DNA of 13,339 nt, taken from Leptospiraceae bacterium (lineage in GTDB: Bacteria; Spirochaetota; Leptospiria; Turneriellales; Turneriellaceae). The translations under genes and the position numbers were made by a program. A model generated the notes under the pieces. It made no database searches, was not told the origin of the DNA, and saw only the letters and a program-made list of their open reading frames with translations. Shown here piece after piece: positions 1 through 6,994 of the stretch. Positions within the stretch are counted from its first letter, which is position 1; each line of letters opens with the position of its first letter. The stretch spans positions 1-13,339 of the forward strand of contig JAEUSA010000433.1 of the NCBI GenBank assembly GCA_016788945.1, read 5' to 3'.

Positions 1-102
1 GACGACATCAAGGGCTTGATCGCCAAGTTCCGGCAAAATCTCGAAAATCAGTATCTGCTCAATAACCTCGAAGCGCGCATACGCGAACTCAGCAAATCAT
101 GA
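1..102 (+). CDS. 3' end of an unidentified CDS
   Basis: An open frame enters from the left edge and ends at a TGA at 100-102. Only 33 residues are visible, starting DDIKGLIAKF and ending RIRELSKS. They are charged, amphipathic and probably helical or coiled-coil. The stop overlaps the next gene's ATG by 4 nt (ATGA, 99-102), the usual sign of translational coupling, so this is very likely the upstream member of the same operon. Too little is present to name a family. Confidence 0.7.
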   Translation, partial: DDIKGLIAKFRQNLENQYLLNNLEARIRELSKS

Positions 103-1472
103 CCTCCCGCAATGATCGCCGGCGCGCCGCCCGACGCTTCGGCATCGGCGCCGCCGCGCTGTGCATTACGGTGATTTCGTTCGTTGTAAGTACCCGCAAA
201 GACGCTCTACCGGTTCAGCGGATCTCTGATGTGCTAGATGCCAGCAAACCCTATTCCGTTATTGCCGTACTGCCTGATGTGAATACTTTTCTCAAGCGCC
301 TGCGTTCCGGTGACCAGATGCGCGCCTTTACTGACTCGCCCCTCGGCCTGCATTTTTTGCGTTCGGCTCCGTTGCGCGGTGCGGCCCACCTGCATAAATT
401 GATATCTCTGGCGCCGCGCTCGTGGCAATGGAATCTCTATTCTTTACTGAGCGATGGACCGGTTTTCTATCGTTCTAACTCGCGCGGTTTTGTACTCGTT
501 GTGCAACTCAATAACAAAGGCAAACTTGCGACGCTGTTGTTAAGTGACGCGCATGCGGCTAAAGTTGATGACTGGTTAGTGATAGCCTCACACAAAGATG
601 ATCTCGCCGCACAAATCGACTATTTGAAAAAACCAAAAGTCAGCGATTCAGCGCTCGACCCAATTTTGCGCGGCAAAAGTTCGATCGGGCTCGATCTGTG
701 GACAACCCCTGACCGCAGCGCCAAACGCAGTCTGGTTCGTGCCCTGATTGGCGAGGCCTTCTCTGTGGAAAATCTGCAGCGCTGCACTCTCTCGCTCACT
801 CCTGAGGCCAATAGCCTCCATATTGAAGGCGAATGCACAGCCGCACAGGCCTTCACGCCCGCTACAGGTACCAATGAACGCATAAAAATCGCCGATTATC
901 CTGCGATGATCTATTACCGTAAGAGCGCGCACAAAAGTGCTCACTTGATTGCTCTACACAGCTTTGTCACCGACTACGGATACATGATTCCGCAGCTCAT
1001 TTACGCCGGCCCATCGAGTGACCAGAAATCGTTAGAATTTCTCAGCCAGGCCTTCAAAACCAAGAATCATAAACTCGAAACGCAGGGCGATGCGCTGCAA
1101 ATTCGCTACCCCTATGCATATAGTTATGCCAGCCGCAAATATGACGTGTTCTCTCCGCACCTTAGTGCAAACCGCGAACGTTTCGTCTGGCAGACTTTTT
1201 TACCCGAAAAGAAATATCCTGAAAAGGAACTGGAGATTAACGCAGCAAATGCATTCGCGCTAAACATTCGCCCTTATCAGATAGTGCGAAACTCTGAAGC
1301 CGCGCTTAAGCAGTTTGACGCAGTATACTCTCCTGGCCATTTCAACGAATTCCGCGACGCGCTGTTCAAATCACTGCCTTCGCTCAAAGGCAGCAGCATC
1401 AGCATGTTTGCCAGACCGAACGGCAAGACACTCAAACTCGGTGGATCGTTCAGCTTTGCAGACGCTCAGTAA
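99..1472 (+). CDS. Membrane-anchored hypothetical protein, 457 aa
   Basis: I do not recognise a named gene. The N-terminus is strongly basic (RRRAARR) and is followed by one hydrophobic segment at about residues 14-31, so the protein is probably held in the inner membrane by an uncleaved signal anchor, with about 425 residues outside the cytoplasm. The body alternates short hydrophobic strands with helices. It has a phrase about inability to exceed a limit, 'SVIAVLPDVNTFLKRL', and later 'KLATLLLSD' and 'DDWLVIASHKDDL'. That order (a LP-D-x-x-x-FL segment, a central value segment, a 'D-W-L-V-I-A-S' strand) recalls DUF3352-type secreted proteins, but this is only a resemblance by eye. The ATG overlaps the previous stop by 4 nt. 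Its 3' end overlaps the next gene by about 30 nt, so all three are probably one operon. Confidence 0.8.
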   Translation: MTSRNDRRRAARRFGIGAAALCITVISFVVSTRKDALPVQRISDVLDASKPYSVIAVLPDVNTFLKRLRSGDQMRAFTDSPLGLHFLRSAPLRGAAHLHKLISLAPRSWQWNLYSLLSDGPVFYRSNSRGFVLVVQLNNKGKLATLLLSDAHAAKVDDWLVIASHKDDLAAQIDYLKKPKVSDSALDPILRGKSSIGLDLWTTPDRSAKRSLVRALIGEAFSVENLQRCTLSLTPEANSLHIEGECTAAQAFTPATGTNERIKIADYPAMIYYRKSAHKSAHLIALHSFVTDYGYMIPQLIYAGPSSDQKSLEFLSQAFKTKNHKLETQGDALQIRYPYAYSYASRKYDVFSPHLSANRERFVWQTFLPEKKYPEKELEINAANAFALNIRPYQIVRNSEAALKQFDAVYSPGHFNEFRDALFKSLPSLKGSSISMFARPNGKTLKLGGSFSFADAQ

Positions 1473-1914
1473 GCTGTGTTGCATTACCCTGCTGCTCACG
1501 CGGGCGCCGGCTGCGCTGACGCTTGAAGGTCGCCTACCGGGCGACCAGTTCAAAGAAGACAATCCGCCGCGTTTTGGCGCGCTGATGAGTTTTCAATCAC
1601 GCAGCAATGCGATGGTTGCACTGCATGCCGTGAACCGCGGCGCCGATTATTCTATCGCACAGCAACTTGCCCGCATCGAACGTGGTTTCAAATTACCGGC
1701 AGGCGCATTAAAAAAAACCGACCGGCTCGACGGAGCGTTACGTTGGCTGCAATACGAATTCCTAAAAAAGCCGGGAAAAGGCATTGTCTATATCACTCGG
1801 TCAGGTAACACAATTCTTTATCTGCTAATTTACAACGCAAAACCCGGTGCTCTTGCCTACGATTTACCCTATATCGAGCGTTACCTACGTGTTCTGCAGG
1901 TAAAAGAAGACTAA
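1441..1914 (+). CDS. Small secreted hypothetical protein, 157 aa
   Basis: The frame is open from 1315, but its first 40 codons lie inside the preceding gene and look nothing like a protein start. A GTG at 1441 places a good signal peptide at the very N-terminus: two charged residues, then the hydrophobic run LCCITLLLT and a likely cleavage site near RAPA. I therefore choose GTG 1441; a TTG at 1456 is the alternative. The predicted mature protein is about 130 residues and ends with a strand-rich half (GIVYITRSGNTILYLLIY), which looks like a small folded alpha/beta domain. No family is recognised. It overlaps the gene before it by about 30 nt and its stop overlaps the convergent minus-strand gene by 4 nt (1911-1914), leaving no room for a terminator between them. 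Function unknown; probably acts in the periplasm with its upstream partner. Confidence 0.65.
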   Translation: MDRSALQTLSKLCCITLLLTRAPAALTLEGRLPGDQFKEDNPPRFGALMSFQSRSNAMVALHAVNRGADYSIAQQLARIERGFKLPAGALKKTDRLDGALRWLQYEFLKKPGKGIVYITRSGNTILYLLIYNAKPGALAYDLPYIERYLRVLQVKED

Positions 1915-2840
1915 CTGATCTTCCGTTTATACGCGATGTTGTTGGTGATGGAATCCCACAAGGCGTGCATATCGACTACCGGTTCGCGCACCGTATGGAA
2001 ATTGGTTTGGAACGCAAGCAGCAGACTTTTTGCGTGAAAGTAAGCTCCGTGGAACCGCTTACGCAGAATTTCTTCTTCGCAGTTGAGTGAAACAATCAAT
2101 ATTTCGCGCGTTGAAAGAATCAGGCTGCGGTCGGTATCTTTGAGTATCCGGTGCACATCGGCCTGTAATTCTTCAAGCAAACCACGCGCAAAATTTTCTC
2201 CCGCAAGACCGACATACTTTGTCAGCGATTCAAAATACATATAGGTAAAAGTCACTGGTTCTTTACGCGCCAAAGCAGGATTAATCATCTCGGAAATCAG
2301 ATTGGCCGTTTCGGTAAACAGCAGGCCCACACGAGCATCGCGGGAAAAACTGGAAGGTAGATAAAAGCGCTCAAATACATACTTCAGCCTTTTCAGATTC
2401 TCGGCTATATGTTGGTTTTTTAATCCCAATGCTGCGATTGCGTATTCGTGCTCGTGAAAACCACTGCGTAGATAATGCAAGGCATAGTGCCTGCCATTCA
2501 GCTCGAAATCCACCACGCCAGTATCACCGTGCAAAGAGCCTGAAATCGCCGTGTGTATCGCAGGGCCCAGTGCAGGATAAATGCCATAACTGTGCCCTGA
2601 TACGCCGGTTTTCATGTCGAAAATGAACACCGCAAGAAACAGTGCGCGTAAGGATTCAAAAAACAGATAGTACTCAATGTAGCGGGAGTAAATGGCATCG
2701 CTTTTGTCATCGAGCCTTTTTTTCCAGTAGGCGAGCAAAGACTCTGCGACGGCGCTTTCAATGCCACCACTTTTGACCAGCTCGCTGAGGTGCGACAGGT
2801 CTATTTTGTGGAAATCGCGATAAAGCCCCTGCGTGCTCAT
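1911..2840 (-). CDS. Protein with degenerate GGDEF-like C-terminal domain, 309 aa
   Basis: Predicted soluble cytoplasmic protein. Residues about 60-155 (from ALFLAVFIFD to IAALGL) look like a single alpha/beta sensor-type domain, perhaps PAS or GAF, but I cannot assign it. Residues about 170-290 align by eye, without gaps, to a diguanylate cyclase GGDEF domain over 50 or so positions: the helix ending LKDTD matches the usual LRESD, and STREI at 243-247 falls exactly where GGDEF should be. The metal-binding Asp of the DxD/F strand is also replaced (YFES). It should therefore be catalytically dead; it might bind c-di-GMP or another ligand, or serve as a protein-interaction fold. The ATG lies 3 nt after the lipA stop, so it is the last gene of the hemG-lipA operon. 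Confidence 0.75.
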   Translation of the reverse strand: MSTQGLYRDFHKIDLSHLSELVKSGGIESAVAESLLAYWKKRLDDKSDAIYSRYIEYYLFFESLRALFLAVFIFDMKTGVSGHSYGIYPALGPAIHTAISGSLHGDTGVVDFELNGRHYALHYLRSGFHEHEYAIAALGLKNQHIAENLKRLKYVFERFYLPSSFSRDARVGLLFTETANLISEMINPALARKEPVTFTYMYFESLTKYVGLAGENFARGLLEELQADVHRILKDTDRSLILSTREILIVSLNCEEEILRKRFHGAYFHAKSLLLAFQTNFHTVREPVVDMHALWDSITNNIAYKRKIS

Positions 2841-2843
2841 AAA

Positions 2844-3722
2844 TTATCTGCCGGTGTTTTTTTGTCGCTGAAGTCTTTCACGGTTGAGTTTTGATAGAGT
2901 CTCGCGCGCCATATAACTCGAGCGCACGAACGGACCTACTTCGTGCGCCAAAAAACCCCGCTCGACAATCATTTGTTCGATACTCCTGAACTCTTCGTCA
3001 CTATAGACCTTCATCACGCTCGCTTGATCCTGCGAGGGTTGCAGGTATTGACCGGCTGAGACGATGTCAATTCCGGCGGATTTCATGTCGTTCAACAGGG
3101 TGACTATTTCTTCAAATGTTTCGCCGAGCCCTGTCATAAAGGCGCTCTTTCGAATGATATGCGGATGCGCTTCAGCCAAATAACGGAACAGAGAAAGCGA
3201 TCGATCATATTTCGCCTGAGGCCTTATCGAGGGCGACAGCCTCTGCACAGTCTCCATGTTATGCGCAATGACGGCGGGGCCACTCTCGGCGATGAGCGAC
3301 AACAATGCAGAATTATTATGAAAATCAGGAATCAATAATTCGACAACAACCCCCATAGAGGTTAGATCATGCGTAATCGCGGCGAAATGACGCGCAAGGC
3401 CTTCTTCGTCATCGTCGCGTGCCACAGAGGTAATCACCAAATATTCGTATTTACCTGCTTTCGCGGCTTCAAGAATATCGCGGCGTTCTTTTTCTGCGAT
3501 CGAAGCAAGCGATACGGGTTTTGCGGTGGCAATGTGGCAGAATTTGCACGACCGCGTGCAATCGCGCCCACCGATAAGAAACGTCGCCACACCAATCGAA
3601 GAGCATTCATGCCGGTTCGGGCAGCGTGACTCTTCACATACGGTATGTACGTTACGGTACGATAGCAGTTCTACCTTTTCGTCAAAACTCCAAGGAATTC
3701 GTTTAGTTGCAAGCCCGTTCAT
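2844..3722 (-). CDS. lipA: Lipoyl synthase (radical SAM)
   Basis: LipA inserts two sulfurs at C6 and C8 of an octanoyl chain already attached to a lipoyl domain (E2 of pyruvate or 2-oxoglutarate dehydrogenase, or GcvH), in the cytoplasm. All cluster ligands are visible. The auxiliary 4Fe-4S motif CX4CX5C is C29, C34, C40 (CEESRCPNRHEC). The radical SAM motif CX3CX2C is C55, C59, C62 (CTRSCKFC). The C-terminal RSSY at 267-270 supplies the unusual serine ligand of the auxiliary cluster. At 292 aa it is slightly shorter than many family members, mostly at the N-terminus. Its ATG overlaps the hemG stop by 4 nt (ATGA, 3719-3722) and a GGDEF-like gene follows after 3 nt. No lipB or lplA octanoyl/lipoate transferase is seen in this window. 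Confidence 0.96.
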   Translation of the reverse strand: MNGLATKRIPWSFDEKVELLSYRNVHTVCEESRCPNRHECSSIGVATFLIGGRDCTRSCKFCHIATAKPVSLASIAEKERRDILEAAKAGKYEYLVITSVARDDDEEGLARHFAAITHDLTSMGVVVELLIPDFHNNSALLSLIAESGPAVIAHNMETVQRLSPSIRPQAKYDRSLSLFRYLAEAHPHIIRKSAFMTGLGETFEEIVTLLNDMKSAGIDIVSAGQYLQPSQDQASVMKVYSDEEFRSIEQMIVERGFLAHEVGPFVRSSYMARETLSKLNRERLQRQKNTGR

Positions 3723-5074
3723 GCCTTAAGCGTCTTTGCGTACATATACGCAGACTCAAGCTGGTCGGCAAGACCGATTCCGGAAAATGCCCAGCCGGCA
3801 AAATGGACACCTTCGTGCTTCTGCACCATCGCCTGTATCTCGCGCTTCCACTCACCGTAACCCGGTGCATAACGCGGTATACCCGGGCTATGGCGGTAAA
3901 CCTTGTTCCACAACGGCTTAGCACGCACTTTAAAAATCCGCGCCAGAGATTCTTCTGTCAGTGAACCGAGTTCTGCATCTTTGAACAGCTCGCTGTCTCC
4001 GGAAATCATCGTCTTGGTCAAAAACCTGTCATCTGCCGCACGGCCTTTGAACACGTTCGAGGCGAAGATTGTGCCCAAGATTGGCGCGCGTTCTTTACGC
4101 GGTGCCAGAAAACCATAACCCGCTGCCGAAAATTCTTTCTTGTTCCAACAGCTGTATACAACGTTAATCGGTGAATAGACGAGCTCTGCCACCTTGCGTG
4201 ACAGCTCTTTGTCAAATTCACGGAATACATAACTCAGGTCAGCCGTACCAGAGGTAAATACCACGCGATCAACCGCCGGATAGGACTTTGCTTTGGAACT
4301 GAGGATAATCCGCCCATCATTATCGCGCCCGATGCGGGCGATTTTATCGCACACAATTTCTATACCACGCGCCTTGAGCGACTCGCGCAGCGCGTTTACC
4401 CAGGTAATCAGGCCACCTTCGAAGCTATAAATGCCCTTTTCGAAGGTTACATCGCCTAGCTCTGCCTGCCAAAACTCACGCTTCTCACGCGCATATTGTT
4501 TGAGGGCAACTTTGAGTTTTGGCGATTCGGTAATCTTCCGAAACAGGTCAGGAAACATCGAAGAGAATTCGAGATCTTCTGCCTCGCTGCCATAGACCCC
4601 GCGCGCAAACGGCGAAGCAAGGTATTCCGCTGCACTAAAACCCAGAATATTGCGCGCCGCATCGAACAGAGTAATCGTCGGCCACAGCGAGAACTTTTTC
4701 CCCATGGCCAGAAAAATGCGTATTTTCTCCGGAAAGAACAACAGTGATGTCGTGATTAATCCTAATGGGGATTTAGGTGCCGAAACAAGGTAACCGTCTT
4801 TGAGTACATAACGCTTTGCGCTACGCTTATCTTCGAACAGCAATTTATCTTTTAGCCCTAATTCGGCCACCATCGAGTTAAACAGCCCCGTGCGGTCGAG
4901 GTATGAATCAGGGCCGGGTTCGAGCAGTACGCCATCATGGATTTCCGTGGCTATGTTACCCCCCGGCGAACCCGGTTCGAAAACCGTGATTTTAGCCTCG
5001 GGAAATTTTCTGGCGATATAATAGGCGTGAGAGAGACCCGAAATTCCGCCGCCAATTACGGCAAATTGCTGCAT
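3719..5074 (-). CDS. hemG: Protoporphyrinogen (or coproporphyrinogen) oxidase, FAD-dependent
   Basis: A flavoprotein of the HemY/TIGR00562-type oxidase family, which removes six electrons from protoporphyrinogen IX or coproporphyrinogen III late in haem synthesis, at the inner face of the membrane. The N-terminal FAD-binding Rossmann motif is GGGISG at residues 8-13, followed by an acidic residue (FEPG) ending the second strand. The family phrase GPDSY follows at about 53-57. The C-terminus carries the closing FAD motif GWAFSGIGLADQLESAY. Length 451 aa is normal. It is the first gene of the operon with lipA. The name hemG follows common usage for this oxygen-type family (also called hemY); it is not the flavodoxin-like E. 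coli HemG. Whether the substrate is the proto- or coproporphyrinogen cannot be told from sequence alone. Confidence 0.92.
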   Translation of the reverse strand: MQQFAVIGGGISGLSHAYYIARKFPEAKITVFEPGSPGGNIATEIHDGVLLEPGPDSYLDRTGLFNSMVAELGLKDKLLFEDKRSAKRYVLKDGYLVSAPKSPLGLITTSLLFFPEKIRIFLAMGKKFSLWPTITLFDAARNILGFSAAEYLASPFARGVYGSEAEDLEFSSMFPDLFRKITESPKLKVALKQYAREKREFWQAELGDVTFEKGIYSFEGGLITWVNALRESLKARGIEIVCDKIARIGRDNDGRIILSSKAKSYPAVDRVVFTSGTADLSYVFREFDKELSRKVAELVYSPINVVYSCWNKKEFSAAGYGFLAPRKERAPILGTIFASNVFKGRAADDRFLTKTMISGDSELFKDAELGSLTEESLARIFKVRAKPLWNKVYRHSPGIPRYAPGYGEWKREIQAMVQKHEGVHFAGWAFSGIGLADQLESAYMYAKTLKA

Positions 5075-5171
5075 ACGTGTGCCTGTGAAATTTCAACACC
5101 CTGACAATTAAAAAGCCGGCCGAAAACCAAAAATAGCTTTACAGAAAACAAATTAAATCAGGGTTTAAAAT
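5075..5171. promoter_or_regulatory. Divergent intergenic region between hemG and the nuclease gene
   Basis: This 97-nt AT-rich gap must hold promoters for both the hemG-lipA operon (minus) and the DUF151 gene (plus). No good pair of -35/-10 boxes stands out: a CTGACA at 5101-5106 has no TATAAT-like box at the right distance. A small GC-rich palindrome, GCCGGCCG around 5115-5122, interrupts the AT-rich sequence. The nuclease gene has a clear ribosome site, AGGG at 5160-5163, 8 nt before its ATG; hemG has only a weak AGG-like site. Confidence 0.5.
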
Positions 5172-5858
5172 ATGCTGCCCGCCACCATACGTGAGATTGC
5201 CGTAACCCCTATGGGGTTTGCGGTCGTGGTGAAACCTGAACATAAAGAAAAAATTATTCCTATCTTTATCGGGCCGTCAGAGGCATACGCGATTTCCACG
5301 ATTCTGCAGAATGAAAAGACGGAACGCCCCGTCGGTGCAGATCTGCTGCGTTCGATCATCGAAGCCACGGGAGCAAAACTCAGCAAGGTATTCATCAACG
5401 ATTTCCACGGGGGTACTTTTTTTGCACGGGTATACCTCAACGGTACGGCTTTTCCCGGTGGGCAACTCGAACTCGATGCGCGCCCCTCTGACGCTATGGC
5501 GCTTGCGGTGCGCTTCCGCTCGCCGATCTATGTCGCAGAGCACGTTTACGATCGCACCGGCATCGACGCCACGACGCTGAGCGAAGCCGATGCAGACGCG
5601 TTGCGTACGGGAACAGATAGCAATGTTGACGAAATACTCACCGCAGACGAGCGCGAAGAATTTTTTGAAGCAATACTCGAAGAATTCGGCGAAAAAAAGA
5701 AAGCGCCGAAAGAATCTAAAGAAACCACGCTCGAAAAAGTAAAATTCTATTCACGCACCGAAGTTCTGCAGCAAATGCTCAAAGCTGCTCTCGGTCGCGA
5801 AAACTATGAAGAAGCCGCGCGACTGCGCGACGAGTTGCGCACCGAATCAAATAACTGA
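5172..5858 (+). CDS. Bifunctional nuclease (DUF151) with C-terminal UVR motif
   Basis: The first roughly 140 residues are a DUF151/BFN domain, known from the Thermotoga TM0160 structure and plant bifunctional nucleases that cut DNA and RNA. Typical phrases are IPIFIGPSEAYAI near the start and the conserved DARPSDAMALAVR. Residues about 140-195 form a strongly acidic then basic linker (ADEREEFFEAILEEFGEKKK). Residues about 197-225 are a UVR motif, the helical hairpin that in UvrB/UvrC mediates protein-protein contact (YEEAARLRDEL). It probably works in the cytoplasm in stress or DNA-repair processes, but the natural substrate is not known. The start is supported by an AGGG site 8 nt upstream. 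The gene stands alone on its strand, opposite hemG and convergent with the reductase gene. Confidence 0.9.
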   Translation: MLPATIREIAVTPMGFAVVVKPEHKEKIIPIFIGPSEAYAISTILQNEKTERPVGADLLRSIIEATGAKLSKVFINDFHGGTFFARVYLNGTAFPGGQLELDARPSDAMALAVRFRSPIYVAEHVYDRTGIDATTLSEADADALRTGTDSNVDEILTADEREEFFEAILEEFGEKKKAPKESKETTLEKVKFYSRTEVLQQMLKAALGRENYEEAARLRDELRTESNN

Positions 5859-5916
5859 GAGCGCGTCCCAAAACCTTCGGGCGCGCACTTGCAACGCGCT
5901 CTGAAGATTATTTTTG
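5858..5916 (+). terminator. Likely hairpin terminator after the nuclease gene
   Basis: AGAGCGCGT at 5858-5866 and ACGCGCTCT at 5894-5902 form a perfect 9-bp stem starting at the last base of the stop codon, then GAAGATTATTTTT supplies a T-rich tract on the plus strand. A second, shorter stem inside it is possible: GCGCG-CCC (5861-5869, one bulged T) with GGG-CGCGC (5879-5886), so two foldings compete. The 49-nt gap lies between convergent genes. Followed in the minus direction, the stem is not followed by Ts, so it mainly suits the plus-strand transcript. Confidence 0.55.
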
Positions 5917-6945
5917 CAGGTGACTTCTGTCGGTAAACTTATCAAAGAAGATATCTGTTTTACCGACGCCATTCTTCTGCAGTTCTGCGATTGCCGCGTC
6001 GATCATCGGCGGGGGTCCGCAGAGAAACGCCGCCGTGTCAGAAAAATTGATTTTCTGGGCTGGAATCATTTCGGTGACGAGTCCACGCGCACCTTTCCAA
6101 TCAGACCCCGCCTCTTCGTGAGACAACACGGGAATAAACTCAAAATTGCCCAATTGGTCTGCAAACTTTTTCATGTCATCGAGCGCATAGAGATCTTTTT
6201 GCGTGCGCGCGCCAAAAAGGTAGATGATGCGCTTGCTGGCCTTCTTCTGCGCCGCGTCTTCAAGCATTGCCTTAATCGGTGCCATACCACTGCCGCCGGC
6301 GATGCACAACCAGGTGCTTTTCTCTTCGCGCCAGCCAAAGCTGCCGCGCGGACCGCGCAACTTCACTTTTTCACCAGTTCTGTCTTGTTCATGAAACCAG
6401 GTTGTCATTTCACCGTTGGGCACGAGTCGCAGATGAAACACAACATCGAGACTGCCGCCGCCTGCACCGGGGGCCGAAGCAAACGAATAAGAACGCGAAC
6501 CCTTGATCGGCCCTACGGCGAGATCAGCATATTGCCCGGCGGTGTAGCGCATCTTTTCGCCCAGGCGGATTTTAACTTCAATAATGTCATGCGTCAGTTT
6601 GCGGTAGCCACTCACCTGCCCTGAGTATTCTTTCGATTCATCGGGCTCGAGCGTCACCACCATGTCTGACTTGGGAATTGCCTGGCAGGCGAGGATATAT
6701 CCCTTTTTCAAATCGTCTTCGGTCAGCACCAAGGACATATCGGAAAGGTCTTTGTATTGTCCCTGAATCAGTTTGGTCTTGCAGGTCGTGCAGCTACCGG
6801 CACCGCAACTAAAAGGATAATCTAATCCGGCTTCGAGAGCGGCTTCGAGCAGCGTCTGCCGGTGCTTAACCGTAACGGTCTTGCCCATACTCTGTATCAC
6901 GGCCTGAAACGTTGGTTTTTCTTTTTTCTTGAACAACGAAAGCAT
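5908..6945 (-). CDS. 2Fe-2S ferredoxin-FAD-NAD(P)H oxidoreductase, 345 aa
   Basis: An iron-sulfur flavoprotein reductase of the phenol-hydroxylase/benzoate-dioxygenase reductase layout, passing electrons from NAD(P)H through FAD to a 2Fe-2S centre and on to a partner oxygenase or reductase. Order: plant-type ferredoxin domain (about 10-100) with ligands C47, C52, C55 and C87; FAD domain with RSYS at 151-154; NAD(P) domain with GGSGMAP at 217-223 and CGPPPM at 309-314. No transmembrane segment, so it is cytosolic, unlike NqrF. The frame continues up to a TTG at 6978, but neither has a good ribosome site and the ATG at 6945 gives the more typical start, so I use it. It sits 49 nt after the patatin gene on the same strand. 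No oxygenase or desaturase partner is present in the window. Confidence 0.88.
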   Translation of the reverse strand: MLSLFKKKEKPTFQAVIQSMGKTVTVKHRQTLLEAALEAGLDYPFSCGAGSCTTCKTKLIQGQYKDLSDMSLVLTEDDLKKGYILACQAIPKSDMVVTLEPDESKEYSGQVSGYRKLTHDIIEVKIRLGEKMRYTAGQYADLAVGPIKGSRSYSFASAPGAGGGSLDVVFHLRLVPNGEMTTWFHEQDRTGEKVKLRGPRGSFGWREEKSTWLCIAGGSGMAPIKAMLEDAAQKKASKRIIYLFGARTQKDLYALDDMKKFADQLGNFEFIPVLSHEEAGSDWKGARGLVTEMIPAQKINFSDTAAFLCGPPPMIDAAIAELQKNGVGKTDIFFDKFTDRSHLQK

Positions 6946-6994
6946 TAGGCTCGATATATGAGCGAAACGCCGGGACAAGAGATTTTGCGGCTAC

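Noticed and set aside
108..150. Twin-arginine signal in the 457-aa protein
   Set aside because: The ARRFGIG stretch lacks the spacing of the S/T-R-R-x-F-L-K motif and no cofactor-binding domain is visible; an ordinary signal anchor fits better.
5101..5129. CTGACA as a -35 box for the nuclease gene
   Set aside because: No TATAAT-like hexamer lies 16-18 nt downstream.
5914..6624. Long plus-strand open frame of 236 codons antisense to the reductase gene
   Set aside because: The opposite strand encodes a protein with all family motifs; the antisense product has no recognisable domain and arises from biased codon use.
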